Shown: piece after piece, positions 10,893-27,700 of the stretch
Position numbering within the stretch: position 1 is the stretch's first letter
Layout of the letters: every line of letters begins with the position of its first letter
Assembly: GCF_051020975.1 (NCBI RefSeq)
Contig: NC_135034.1
Coordinates: 1,798,001-1,862,000, forward strand
DNA length: 64,000 nucleotides
Direction: 5' to 3'
Origin: Osmia lignaria lignaria
Taxonomy: Eukaryota; Arthropoda; Insecta; Hymenoptera; Megachilidae
Translations under genes and position numbers: made by a program
The notes under the pieces: generated by a model
What the model saw: only the letters and a program-made list of their open reading frames with translations
The model's database searches: none
Told to the model about the DNA's origin: nothing

Positions 10893-13800
10893 GTAATATA
10901 CTGATCCCTTCCCACAGGTCAATGTACATATAATAGTATAATTGTTATTACTATATCTACATTAGGTATAATGTAATGTATTTACTACATCCTACAGATC
11001 ATTGTACATTTAATAACATCATTCATGCTATAGCTAAATTGGCTATAATGTAATATACTCACCCCTTCCCACAGATCAAGGTACCTACATTTAATAACGA
11101 TATCATTATTACTACATCTACATTAGATATAAAGTAATATACTGATCCCTGCCCACAGTTCAACGTACCTATATTTAATAATAATACCATTAGTACTATA
11201 TCCACATCATATATAATGTAATATACTGATTCCTTCCCACAGATCAATGTACATTAACAACAACATCATTCATGCTATAGCTAAATTGGATATAATGTAA
11301 TATACTGATCCCTGCCCACCGGTCAATGTACATTTAATAACAACATCGTTCATACTATATCCACATTAGGTATAATGTAATATAGTGATTACGTCCCACA
11401 GATCAAGGTACCTACATTTAATAACAATATCCTTAGTACTATACCCACATTACACATAATGTAATATACTGATTCCTTCCCACAGATCAATGTACATTTA
11501 ACAACAACATCATTCATACTATAACTACATTGGATATAATGTAATATACTGATCCCTTCCCACAGATCAAGGTATCTACATTTAATAACAACATCATTAT
11601 TACTATATCTACACTAGATATAATGCAATATACGGATTCCTTCCCACAGATCAATGTACATTTAATAACAACATCATTCATACTATATCTGCATTGGATA
11701 TAATGTAATATACTGATCCCTGCCCACCGGTCAATGTACATTTAATAACAACATCGTTCATACTATATCCACATTAGGTATAATGTCACATAGTGATTAC
11801 GTCCCACAGTTCAATGTACCTACATTTAATAACAATATCCGTACTACTATATCCACATTACACATAATGTAATATACTGATTCCTTCCCACAGATCAATG
11901 TACATTGAACAACAACATCATTCATACTATATCTACAATGGATATAATGTAATATACTGATCCCTTCCCACAGATCAATGCACCTACATTTAATAACAAT
12001 ATCCTTAGTACTGTATCCACATTACACATAATGTAATATACTGATTCCTTCCCACAGATCAATGTACATTTAATAACAACATTATTCATACTATATCTAC
12101 ACTAGGGATAATGTAACATAGTGATTACATCCCGCAGATCAATGTACACTTAATAACAACATCATTCATACTATATCTGCATTGGATATAATGTAATATA
12201 CTGATCCCTTCCCACAGGTCAATGTACATACAATAGCAAAATCGTTATTACTATATCTACATTAGGTATAATGTAATGTATTTACTACATCCTACAGATC
12301 ATTGTACATTTAATAAGATTATTCATGCTATAGCTAAATTGGATATAATGTAATATACTCACCCCTTCCCACAGATCAAGGTAGCTACATTTAATAACAT
12401 TATCATTAATACTATATCTACATGAGATATAATGTTATATACTAATCCCTGCCCACAGATCAATGTATATTTAATAGCGATATCATTATTACTATATCTA
12501 CATTAGATATAATGTTATATACTGATCCCTGCCCACAGTTCAATGTACCTATACTTAATAACAATATCATTAGTAGTATATCCACATCATATATAATGTA
12601 ATATACTGATTCCTTCCCACAGATCAACGTAGATTTAATAACAACATCATTCATACTATATCAACACTAGGTATAATGTAATATAGTGATTACATCCCAC
12701 AGATCAAGGTACATTTTATAACAACATCGTTCATACTATGTCTACATTGGATATAATATAATATACTGATCCCTTCCGACAGATCAATGTACATTTAGTA
12801 ACACCATCATTCATACTATATCTACACTGGATATAATACAATATACGGATTCCTCCCCACAGATCAATGTACATTTTATAACAACATCATTCATACTATA
12901 TCTACATTGGATATAATGTAATATACTGATCCCTTCCCATACATCAATGTACATATAATAGCAAAATCGTTATTACTATATCTACATTACGTATAATGTA
13001 ATATACTGATCCCTGCTCACAGATCATTGTACCTATATTTAATAACAATATCCTTAGTACTATATCCACATTACACATAATGTAATATACTGATTCCTTC
13101 CCACAGATCAACGTACATTTAATAACAACAGCATTCATACTATATCAACACTGGGTATAACGTAATATAGTGATTACATCCCACAGATCAAGGTACATTC
13201 AATATCGATATCATTATTACTATATCTACATTAGATAAAATGTAATATACTGATCCCTTCCCACAGATGAAGGTGCCTACATTTTGTAACAATATCATTA
13301 TTACTATATCTTCATTAGATATAATGTAATATACTAATCCCTGCCCACAGATCAATGTATATTTAGTAGCGATATCATTATTACTATATCTACATTGGAT
13401 ATAATGTAATATACTGAACCCTCCCCACAGATCAATGTACCTACATTTAACAACAATATCATTAGTACTACGTCCACATTGCATATAATGTAATATACTG
13501 ATTCCTTGCCACAGATCAGTGTACATTTAATAACAACATCATTCATTACATATCTATATTGGGTACAATGTAATATAGTGATTACATCCCACAGATTGAT
13601 GTACATGTAATATCGATATCATTATTACTATATCTACATTAGATATAATGTAATATACTGATCCCGGCCCATAGTTCAATGTACCTATATTTAATAACAA
13701 TATCATTAGTACTATATCCACATCACATATAATGTAATATACTGATCCCTTCCCACAGATCAATGTACATTTAGTAACACCATCATTCATACTATATCTA

Positions 13801-14330
13801 CCACAGGTATAATGTAACATAGTGATTACATCCCACAGATCAATGTACATTTAATAACAACATCATTCATAATATAACTACATTGGATATAATGTAATAT
13901 ACTGATCGCTTCCCACAGATCAATGTACATATAACAGCAACATCGTTAGTACTATATCTGCATTAGGTATAATGTAATCTAGTGACTACATCCCACAGAT
14001 CATTGTACGTTTAATAACACCATCATTCATGCTATAGCTAAATTGGATATAATGTAATATACTCACCCCTTCCCACAGATCAAGGTACCTACATTTAATA
14101 ACAATATCATTATTACTGCATCTTCATTAGATATAAAGTAATATACTGATCCCTGCCCACAGTTCAATGTACCTATATTTAATAATAATATCATTAGTAC
14201 TATATCCACATCATATATAATGTAATATACTGATTCCTTCCCACAGATCAATGTACATTAACAACAACATCATTCATGCTATAGCTAAATTGGATATAAT
14301 GTAATATACTGATCCCTGCCCACAGATCAA
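10893..14330. repeat. 3.4-kb block, copy 1 of a 6,259-bp spaced duplication
   Basis: It aligns to 17,152-20,589 at a constant offset of 6,259 with only scattered substitutions. One example is GTCACATAG near 11,787 against GTAACATAG in the other copy. Copy-specific bases in the other copy include CAATTTACAT near 17,992. The offset equals the length of the adjacent large unit, so this looks like the surviving part of an upstream copy. Confidence 0.85.
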
Positions 14331-17300
14331 GGTATCTACATTTAATAACAACATCATTATTACTATATCTACACTAGATATAATGCAATATACGGATTCC
14401 TTCCCACAGATCAATGTACATTTAATAACAACATCATTCATACTATATCTGCATTGGATATAATGTAATATACTGATCCCTGCCCACCGGTCAATGTACA
14501 TTTAATAACAACATCGTTCATACTATATCCACATTAGGTATAATGTAACATAGTGATTACGTCCCACAGATCAATGTACCTACATTTAATAACAATATCC
14601 GTAGTACTATATCCACATTACACATAATGTAATATACTGATTCCTTCCCACAGATCAATGGACATTGAACAACAACATCATTCATACTATATCTACAATG
14701 GATATAATGTAATATACTGATTCCTTCCCACAGATCAATGTACATTTAATAACAACATTATTCATACTATATCTACACTAGGGATAATGTAACATAGTGA
14801 TTACATCCCGCAGATCAATGTACACTTAATAACAACATCATTCATACTATAACTACATTGGATATAATGTAATATACTGATCCCTTCCCACAGATTAAGG
14901 TATCTACATTTAATAACAATATCATTATTACTACATCTACATTAGATATAAAGTAATATACTGATCCCTGCCCACAGTTCAATGTACCTATATTTAATAA
15001 TAATATCATTAGTACTATATCCACATCATATATAATGTAATATACTGATTCCTTCCCACAGATCAATGTACATTAACAACAACATCATTCATGCTATAGC
15101 TAAATTGGATATAATGTAATATACTGATCCCTGCCCACAGATCAATGTACCTACATTTAATAACAATATCATTAGTACTATATCTACATTAGATATAATG
15201 TAATATACTGATCCCTGCCCACAGTTCAATGTAACTATATTTAATAACAATATCATTAGTACTATATCCACATCATATATAATGTAATATACTGATTCCT
15301 TCCCACAGATCAATGTACATTTAACAACCGCATCATTCATACTATGTCTACATTGGATATAATGTAATATACTGTTCCCTTCCCACAGATCAATGTACAT
15401 ATAATAACAATATCATTATTACTATAACTACACTAGATATAATGTAATATACTGATTCCTTCCCTCAGATCAATGTACATTTAATATCGATATCATTATT
15501 ACTATTTCTACATTAGATATAATGTAATATACTGATTCCTTCCCTCAGATCAATGTACATTTAATATCGATATCATTATTACTATTTCTACATTAGATAT
15601 AATGTAATATACTGATCCCTTCCCACAGATCAATGTACCTACATTTAATAACAATACCATTAGTACTACGTCCACATTACATATAATGTAGTATACTGAT
15701 TCCTTCTCACAGATCAGTGTAGATTTAATAACAACATCCTTCATACTATATCAACACTAGGTATAATGTAATATACTGATCCCTTCCCACAGACCAAGGT
15801 GCCTACATTTAGTAGCAATATCATTATTACTATATCTACATTAGATATAATGTAATATACTGATCCCTGCCCACCGGTCAATGTACATTTAATAACAACA
15901 TCGTTCATACTATATCCACATTAGGTATAATGCAATATAGTGATTACGTCCCACAGATCAATGTACCTACATTTAATAACAATATCCTTAGTACTATATC
16001 CACATCACACATAATGTAATATACTGATTCCTTCCCACAGATCAATGTACATTTAACAACGACATCATTCGTACTATATCTACATTGGATATAATGTAAT
16101 ATACTGATCCCTTCCCACAGATCAATGTACCTACATTTAATAACAATATCCTTAGTACTATATCCACATCACACATAATGTAATATACTGATTCCTTCCC
16201 ACAGAACAATGTACATTTAATAACCCCATCATTCATACTATATCTACACGAGGTATAATGTAATATAGTGATTACATCCCCCAGATCAATGTACATATAA
16301 CAACAACATCATTCATACTATATCTACATTGGATATAATGTAATATACTGATCCCTTCCCACAGGTCAATGTACATATAATAGTATAACTGTTATTACTA
16401 TATCTACATTGGGTATAATGTAATGTATTTACTACATCCTACAGATCATTGTACATTTAATAACATCATTCATGCTATAGCTAAATTGGCTATAATGTAT
16501 TATACTCACCCCTTCCCACAGATCAAGGTACCTACATTTAATAACAATATCATTATTACTACATCTACATTAGATATAAAGTAATATACTGATCCCTGCC
16601 CACAGTTCAATGTACCTATATTTAATAATAATATCATTAGTACTATATCCACATCATATATAATGTAGTATACTGATTCCTTCCCACAGATCAATGTACA
16701 TTAACAACAACATCATTCATGCTATAGCTAAATTGGATGTAATGTAATATACTGATCCCTCCCCACAGATCAATGTACATTTTATAACAACATCATTCAT
16801 ACTATGTCTACATTGGATATAATGTAATATACTGATCCCTGCCCATAGTTCAAGGTACCTATATTTAATAACAATATCATTAGTACTATATCCAAATCAC
16901 ATATAATGTAATATACTGATTCCTTCCCACAGATCAATGTACATTTAATAACAACATTATTCATACTATATCTACACTAGGTATAATGTAACATAGTGAT
17001 TACATCCCACAGATCAATGTACACTTAAAAACAACATCATTCATACTATAACTACATTGGATATAATGTAATATACTGATCCCTTCCCACAGATCAAGGT
17101 ATCTACATTTAATAACAACATCATTATTACTATATATACACTAGATATAATGTAATATACTGATCCCTTCCCACAGGTCAATGTACATATAATAGTATAA
17201 TTGTTATTACTATATCTACATTAGGTATAATGTAATGTATTTACTACATCCTACAGATCATTGTACATTTAATAACATCATTCATGCTATAGCTAAATTG

Positions 17301-20300
17301 GCTATAATGTAATATACTCACCCCTTCCCACAGATCAAGGTACCTACATTTAATAACGATATCATTATTACTACATCTACATTAGATATAAAGTAATATA
17401 CTGATCCCTGCCCACAGTTCAACGTACCTATATTTAATAATAATACCATTAGTACTATATCCACATCATATATAATGTAATATACTGATTCCTTCCCACA
17501 GATCAATGTACATTAACAACAACATCATTCATGCTATAGCTAAATTGGATATAATGTAATATACTGATCCCTGCCCACCGGTCAATGTACATTTAATAAC
17601 AACATCGTTCATACTATATCCACATTAGGTATAATGTAATATAGTGATTACGTCCCACAGATCAATGTACCTACATTTAATAACAATATCCTTAGTACTA
17701 TACCCACATTACACATAATGTAATATACTGATTCCTTCCCACAGATCAATGTACATTTAACAACAACATCATTCATACTATAACTACATTGGATATAATG
17801 TAATATACTGATCCCTTCCCACAGATCAAGGTATCTACATTTAATAACAACATCATTATTACTATATCTACACTAGATATAATGCAATATACGGATTCCT
17901 TCCCACAGATCAATGTACATTTAATAACAACATCATTCATACTATATCTGCATTGGATATAATGTAATATACTGATCCCTGCCCACCGGTCAATTTACAT
18001 TTAATAACAACATCGTTCATACTATATCCACATTAGGTATAATGTAACATAGTGATTACGTCCCACAGTTCAATGTACCTACATTTAATAACAATATCCG
18101 TACTACTATATCCACATTACACATAATGTAATATACTGATTCCTTCCCACAGATCAATGTACATTGAACAACAACATCATTCATACTATATCTACAATGG
18201 ATATAATGTAATATACTGATCCCTTCCCACAGATCAATGCACCTACATTTAATAACAATATCCTTAGTACTGTATCCACATTACACATAATGTAATATAC
18301 TGATTCCTTCCCACAGATCAATGTACATTTAATAACAACATTATTCATACTATATCTACACTAGGGATAATGTAACATAGTGATTACATCCCGCAGATCA
18401 ATGTACACTTAATAACAACATCATTCATACTATATCTGCATTGGATATAATGTAATATACTGATCCCTTCCCACAGGTCAATGTACATACAATAGCAAAA
18501 TCGTTATTACTATATCTACATTAGGTATAATGTAATGTATTTACTACATCCTACAGATCATTGTACATTTAATAAGATTATTCATGCTATAGCTAAATTG
18601 GATATAATGTAATATACTCACCCCTTCCCACAGATCAAGGTAGCTACATTTAATAACATTATCATTAATACTATATCTACATGAGATATAATGTTATATA
18701 CTAATCCCTGCCCACAGATCAATGTATATTTAATAGCGATATCATTATTACTATATCTACATTAGATATAATGTTATATACTGATCCCTGCCCACAGTTC
18801 AATGTACCTATACTTAATAACAATATCATTAGTAGTATATCCACATCATATATAATGTAATATACTGATTCCTTCCCACAGATCAACGTAGATTTAATAA
18901 CAACATCATTCATACTATATCAACACTAGGTATAATGTAATATAGTGATTACATCCCACAGATCAAGGTACATTTTATAACAACATCGTTCATACTATGT
19001 CTACATTGGATATAATATAATATACTGATCCCTTCCGACAGATCAATGTACATTTAGTAACACCATCATTCATACTATATCTACACTGGATATAATACAA
19101 TATACGGATTCCTCCCCACAGATCAATGTACATTTTATAACAACATCATTCATACTATATCTACATTGGATATAATGTAATATACTGATCCCTTCCCATA
19201 CATCAATGTACATATAATAGCAAAATCGTTATTACTATATCTACATTACGTATAATGTAATATACTGATCCCTGCTCACAGATCATTGTACCTATATTTA
19301 ATAACAATATCCTTAGTACTATATCCACATTACACATAATGTAATATACTGATTCCTTCCCACAGATCAACGTACATTTAATAACAACAGCATTCATACT
19401 ACATCAACACTGGGTATAACGTAATATAGTGATTACATCCCACAGATCAAGGTACATTCAATATCGATATCATTATTACTATATCTACATTAGATAAAAT
19501 GTAATATACTGATCCCTTCCCACAGATGAAGGTGCCTACATTTTGTAACAATATCATTATTACTATATCTTCATTAGATATAATGTAATATACTAATCCC
19601 TGCCCACAGATCAATGTATATTTAGTAGCGATATCATTATTACTATATCTACATTGGATATAATGTAATATACTGAACCCTCCCCACAGATCAATGTACC
19701 TACATTTAACAACAATATCATTAGTACTACGTCCACATTGCATATAATGTAATATACTGATTCCTTGCCACAGATCAGTGTACATTTAATAACAACATCA
19801 TTCATTACATATCTATATTGGGTACAATGTAATATAGTGATTACATCCCACAGATTGATGTACATGTAATATCGATATCATTATTACTATATCTACATTA
19901 GATATAATGTAATATACTGATCCCGGCCCATAGTTCAATGTACCTATATTTAATAACAATATCATTAGTACTATATCCACATCACATATAATGTAATATA
20001 CTGATCCCTTCCCACAGATCAATGTACATTTAGTAACACCATCATTCATACTATATCTACCACAGGTATAATGTAACATAGTGATTACATCCCACAGATC
20101 AATGTACATTTAATAACAACATCATTCATAATATAACTACATTGGATATAATGTAATATACTGATCGCTTCCCACAGATCAATGTACATATAACAGCAAC
20201 ATCGTTAGTACTATATCTGCATTAGGTATAATGTAATCTAGTGACTACATCCCACAGATCATTGTACGTTTAATAACACCATCATTCATGCTATAGCTAA

Positions 20301-20579
20301 ATTGGATATAATGTAATATACTCACCCCTTCCCACAGATCAAGGTACCTACATTTAATAACAATATCATTATTACTACATCTTCATTAGATATAAAGTAA
20401 TATACTGATCCCTGCCCACAGTTCAATGTACCCATATTTAATAATAATATCATTAGTACTATATCCACATCATATATAATGTAATATACTGATTCCTTCC
20501 CACAGATCAATGTACATTAACAACAACATCATTCATGCTATAGCTAAATTGGATATAATGTAATATACTGATCCCTGCC
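14320..20579. repeat. Large higher-order unit of about 6.26 kb, reference copy
   Basis: This stretch of about 77 monomers aligns to 24,720-30,415 at an offset of 10,400, falling to 10,320 and then 9,836 because the later copy lost 80 and 484 bp. Its right part (17,152-20,589) also matches 10,893-14,330. It contains module X with an extra 80-bp monomer at 15,436-15,595 and several gamma monomers. Internal identity between copies looks high, with only isolated differences noticed. Confidence 0.85.
15436..15595 (+). repeat. Adjacent twin 80-bp monomers inside module X
   Basis: Two consecutive monomers (15,436-15,515 and 15,516-15,595) both carry the rare TCCCTCAG and TATCGATA markers and appear identical, pointing to a single-monomer tandem duplication. 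The same twins occur at 25,836-25,995 and 31,935-32,094. Module X copies near 1.6, 9.5, 22.7, 37.2, 46.7 and 62.8 kb have only one. Confidence 0.85.
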
Positions 20580-23500
20580 CACAGATCAATGTACCTACAT
20601 TTAATAACAATATCATTAGTACTATATCTACATTAGATATAATGTAATATACTGATCCCTGTCCACAGATCAATGTACCTACATTTAGTAACAATATCAT
20701 TATTACTATATCTACATTAGATATAATGTAATATACTGATCCCTGCCCACCGGTCAATGTACATTTAATAACAACATCGTTCATACTATATCCACATTAG
20801 GTATAATGTAATATAGTGATTACGTCCCACAGATCAATGTACATACATTTAATAACAATATCCTTAGTACTATATCCACATTACACATAATGTAATATAC
20901 TGATTCCTTCCCACAGATCAATCTACATATAACAACAACATCATTCATACTATATCTACACGAGGTATAATGTAATATAGTGATTAAATCCCACAGATCA
21001 ATGTTCATATAACAACAACATCATTCATACTATATCTACATTGGATATAATGTAATATACTGATCCCTTCCCACAGGTCAATGTACATATAATAGTATAA
21101 TTGTTATTACTACATCTACATTAGATATAAAGTAATATACCGATCCCTGCCCACAGTTCAATGTACCTATATTTAATAATAATATCATTAGTACTATATC
21201 CACATCATATATAATGTAATATACTGATTCCTTCCCACAGATCAATGTACATTAACAACAACATCATTCATGCTATAGCTAAATTGGATATAATGTAATA
21301 TACTGATCCCTGCCCACCGGTCAATGTACATTTAATAACAACATCGTTCATACTATATCCACATTAGGTATAATGTAATATAGTGATTACGTCCCACAGA
21401 TCAATGTACCTACATTTAATAACAATATCCTTAGTACTATATCCACATTACACATAATGTAATATACTGATTCCTTCCCACAGATCAATGTACATTTAAC
21501 AACAACATCATTCATACTATATCTACAATGGATATAATGTAATATACTGATCCCTGCCCATAGTTCAATGTACCTATATTTAATAACAATATCATTAGTA
21601 CTATATCCACATCAGATATAATGTAATATACTGATTCCTTCCCACAGATCAATGTACATTTAATAACAACATCATTCATACTATAACTACATTGGATATA
21701 ATGTAATATACTGATCCCTTCCCACAGATCAATGTACATATAATAGCAACATCGTTATTACTATATCTGCATAAGGTATAATGTAATCTAGTGACTACAT
21801 CCCACAGATCATTGTACGTTAAATAACACCATCATTCATGCTATAGCTAAATTGGATATAAAGTAATATACTGATCCCTTCCCACAGACCAAGGTGCCTA
21901 CATTTAGTAACAATATCATTATTACGATATCTACATTAGATATAATGTAATATACTGATCCCTGCCCACCGGTCAATGTACATTTAATAACAACATCATT
22001 CATACTATATCTACACGAGGTATAATGTAATATAGTGATTACGTCCCACAGATCAATGTACATATAACAACAACATCATTCATACTATATCTACATTGGA
22101 TATAATGTAATATACTGATCCCTTCCCACAGGTCAATGTACATACAATAGCAAAATCGTTATTACTATATCTGCATTAGGTATAATGTAATGTATTCACT
22201 ACATCCTACAGATCATTGTACATTTAATAACATCATTCATGCTATAGCTAAGTTGGATATAATGTAATATACTGATCCCTTCCCACAGATTAAGGTATCT
22301 ACATTTAATAACAATATCATTATTACTATATCTACACTAGATATGATGCAATATACGGATTCCTTCCCACAGATCAATGTACATTTAATAACAACATCAT
22401 TAGCACTATATCTACATTAGATATAATGTAATATACTGATGGCTGCCCACAGTTCAATGTAACTATATTTAATAACAATATCATTAGTGCTATATCCACA
22501 TCATATATAATGTAATATACTGATTCCTTCCCACAGATCAATGTACATTTAACAACCGCATCATTCATACTATGTCTACATTGGATATAATGTAATATAC
22601 TGTTCCCTTCCCACAGATCAATGTACATATAATAACAATATCATTATTACTATAACTACACTAGATATAATGTAATATACTGATTCCTTCCCTCAGATCA
22701 ATGTACATTTAATATCGATATCATTATTACTATTTCTACATTAGATATAATGTAATATACTGATCCCTTCCCACAGATCAATGTACCTACATTTAATAAC
22801 AATACCATTAGTACTACGTCCACATTACATATAATGTAGTATACTGATTCCTTCTCTCAGATCAGTGTAGATTTAATAACAACATCCTTCATACTATATC
22901 AACACTAGGTATAATGTAATATACTGATCCCTTCCCACAGACCAAGGTGCCTACATTTAGTAACAATATCATTATTACTATATCTACATTAGATATAATG
23001 TAATATACTGATCCCTGCCCACCGGTCAATGTACATTTAATAACAACATCGTTCATACTGTATCCACATTAGGTATAATGTAATATAGTGATTACGTCCC
23101 ACAGATCAATGTACCTACATTTAATAACAATATCCTTAGTACTATATCCACATTACACATAATGTAATATACTGATTCCTTCCCACAGATCAATGTACAT
23201 TTAACAACAGCATCATTCATACTATGTCTACATTGGATATAATGTAATATACTGATCCCTTCCCACAGATCAATGTACATATAATAACAATATCATTATT
23301 ACTATAACTACACTAGATATAATGTAATATACTGATTCCTTCCCTCAGATCAATGTACATTTAATATCGATATCATTATTACTATTTCTACATTAGATAT
23401 AATGTAATATACTGATTCCTTCCCACAGATCAATGTACATTTGGTAACACCATCATTCATACTATATCTACACTGGATATAATACAATATACGGATTCCT

Positions 23501-24180
23501 TCCCACAGATCATTGTACATTTAATAACATCATTCATGCTATAGCTAAATTGGATATAATGTAATATATTGATCCTCTCCCACAGATCAAGGTAGCTACA
23601 TTTAATAACATTATCATTAATACTATATCTACATGAGATATAATTTTATATACTAATCCCTGCCCACAGATCAATGTATATTTAATAGCGATATCATTAT
23701 TACTATATCTACATTAGATATAATGTACTATACTGATCCCTGCCCACCGGTCAATGTACATTTAATAACAACATAGTTCATACTATATCCACATTAGGTA
23801 TAATGTAATATAGTGATTAGGTCCCACAGATCAATGTACCTACATTTAATAACAATATCCTTAGTACTATATCCACATTACACATAATGTAATATACTGA
23901 TTCCTTCCCACAGATCAAGGTATCTACAGTTAATAACAACATCATTATTACTATATCTACACTAGATATAATGCAATATACGGATTCCTTCCCACAGATC
24001 AATGTACATTTAATAACAACATCATTCATACTATATCTGCATTGGATATAATGTAATATACTGATCCCTTCCCAGAGGTCAATGTACATACAATAGCAAA
24101 ATCGTTATTACTATATCTACATTAGGTATAATGTAATGTATTTACTACATCCTACAGATCATTGTACATTTAATATCATC
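20580..24180. repeat. Mosaic satellite segment between two large units
   Basis: It holds ordinary alpha, beta, gamma and hybrid monomers, with module X at 22,392-23,209 copying 9,225-10,042. No intact multi-kilobase unit and no other kind of sequence are seen. Confidence 0.8.
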
Positions 24181-24719
24181 ATTCATGCTATAGCTAAATT
24201 GGATATAATGTAATATACTCACCCCTTCCCACAGATCAAGGTACCTACATTTAATAACAATATCATTATTACTACATCTACATTAGATATAAAGTAATAT
24301 ACTGATCCCGGACCACAGTTCAATGTACCTATATTTAATAATAATATCATTAGTACTATATCCACATCATATATAATGTAATATACTGATTCCTTCCCAC
24401 AGATCAATGTACATTAACAACAACATCATTCATGCTATAGCTAAATTGGATATAATGTAATATACTGATCCCTGCCCACCGGTCAATGTTCATTTAATAA
24501 CAACATCGTTCATACTATATCCACATTAGGTATAATGTAATATAGTGATTACGTCCCACAGATCAATACACCTACATTTAATAACAATATCCTTAGTACT
24601 ATACCCACATTACACATAATGTAATATACTGATTCCTTCCCACAGATCAATGTACATTTAACAACAACATCATTCATACTATAACTACATTGGATATAAT
24701 GTAATATACTGATCCCTTC

Positions 24720-27700
24720 CCACAGATCAAGGTATCTACATTTAATAACAACATCATTATTACTATATCTACACTAGATATAATGCAATATACGGATTCC
24801 TTCCCACAGATCAATGTACATTTAATAACAACATCATTCATACTATATCTGCATTGGATATAATGTAATATACTGATCCCTGCCCACCGGTCAATGTACA
24901 TTTAATAACAACATCGTTCATACTATATCCACATTAGGTATAATGTAACATAGTGATTACGTCCCACAGATCAATGTACCTACATTTAATAACAATATCC
25001 GTAGTACTATATCCACATTACACATAATGTAATATACTGATTCCTTCCCACAGATCAATGGACATTGAACAACAACATCATTCATACTATATCTACAATG
25101 GATATAATGTAATATACTGATTCCTTCCCACAGATCAATGTACATTTAATAACAACATTATTCATACTATATCTACACTAGGGATAATGTAACATAGTGA
25201 TTACATCCCGCAGATCAATGTACACTTAATAACAACATCATTCATACTATAACTACATTGGATATAATGTAATATACTGATCCCTTCCCACAGATTAAGG
25301 TATCTACATTTAATAACAATATCATTATTACTACATCTACATTAGATATAAAGTAATATACTGATCCCTGCCCACAGTTCAATGTACCTATATTTAATAA
25401 TAATATCATTAGTACTATATCCACATCATATATAATGTAATATACTGATTCCTTCCCACAGATCAATGTACATTAACAACAACATCATTCATGCTATAGC
25501 TAAATTGGATATAATGTAATATACTGATCCCTGCCCACAGATCAATGTACCTACATTTAATAACAATATCATTAGTACTATATCTACATTAGATATAATG
25601 TAATATACTGATCCCTGCCCACAGTTCAATGTAACTATATTTAATAACAATATCATTAGTACTATATCCACATCATATATAATGTAATATACTGATTCCT
25701 TCCCACAGATCAATGTACATTTAACAACCGCATCATTCTTACTATGTCTACATTGGATATAATGTAATATACTGTTCCCTTCCCACAGATCAATGTACAT
25801 ATAATAACAATATCATTATTACTATAACTACACTAGATATAATGTAATATACTGATTCCTTCCCTCAGATCAATGTACATTTAATATCGATATCATTATT
25901 ACTATTTCTACATTAGATATAATGTAATATACTGATTCCTTCCCTCAGATCAATGTACATTTAATATCGATATCATTATTACTATTTCTACATTAGATAT
26001 AATGTAATATACTGATCCCTTCCCACAGATCAATGTACCTACATTTAATAACAATACCATTAGTACTACGTCCACATTACATATAATGTAGTATACTGAT
26101 TCCTTCTCACAGATCAGTGTAGATTTAATAACAACATCCTTCATACTATATCAACACTAGGTATAATGTAATATACTGATCCCTTCCCACAGACCAAGGT
26201 GCCTACATTTAGTAGCAATATCATTATTACTATATCTACATTAGATATAATGTAATATACTGATCCCTGCCCACCGGTCAATGTACATTTAATAACAACA
26301 TCGTTCATACTATATCCACATTAGGTATAATGCAATATAGTGATTACGTCCCACAGATCAATGTACCTACATTTAATAACAATATCCTTAGTACTATATC
26401 CACATCACACATAATGTAATATACTGATTCCTTCCCACAGATCAATGTACATTTAACAACGACATCATTCGTACTATATCTACATTGGATATAATGTAAT
26501 ATACTGATCCCTTCCCACAGATCAATGTACCTACATTTAATAACAATATCCTTAGTACTATATCCACATCACACATAATGTAATATACTGATTCCTTCCC
26601 ACAGAACAATGTACATTTAATAACCCCATCATTCATACTATATCTACACGAGGTATAATGTAATATAGTGATTACATCCCCCAGATCAATGTACATATAA
26701 CAACAACATCATTCATACTATATCTACATTGGATATAATGTAATATACTGATCCCTTCCCACAGGTCAATGTACATATAATAGTATAACTGTTATTACTA
26801 TATCTACATTGGGTATAATGTAATGTATTTACTACATCCTACAGATCATTGTACATTTAATAACATCATTCATGCTATAGCTAAATTGGCTATAATGTAT
26901 TATACTCACCCCTTCCCACAGATCAAGGTACCTACATTTAATAACAATATCATTATTACTACATCTACATTAGATATAAAGTAATATACTGATCCCTGCC
27001 CACAGTTCAATGTACCTATATTTAATAATAATATCATTAGTACTATATCCACATCATATATAATGTAGTATACTGATTCCTTCCCACAGATCAATGTACA
27101 TTAACAACAACATCATTCATGCTATAGCTAAATTGGATGTAATGTAATATACTGATCCCTCCCCACAGATCAATGTACATTTTATAACAACATCATTCAT
27201 ACTATGTCTACATTGGATATAATGTAATATACTGATCCCTGCCCATAGTTCAAGGTACCTATATTTAATAACAATATCATTAGTACTATATCCAAATCAC
27301 ATATAATGTAATATACTGATTCCTTCCCACAGATCAATGTACATTTAATAACAACATTATTCATACTATATCTACACTAGGTATAATGTAACATAGTGAT
27401 TACATCCCACAGATCAATGTACACTTAAAAACAACATCATTCATACTATAACTACATTGGATATAATGTAATATACTGATCCCTTCCCACAGATCAAGGT
27501 ATCTACATTTAATAACAACATCATTATTACTATATATACACTAGATATAATGTAATATACTGATCCCTTCCCACAGGTCAATGTACATATAATAGTATAA
27601 TTGTTATTACTATATCTACATTAGGTATAATGTAATGTATTTACTACATCCTACAGATCATTGTACATTTAATAACATCATTCATGCTATAGCTAAATTG

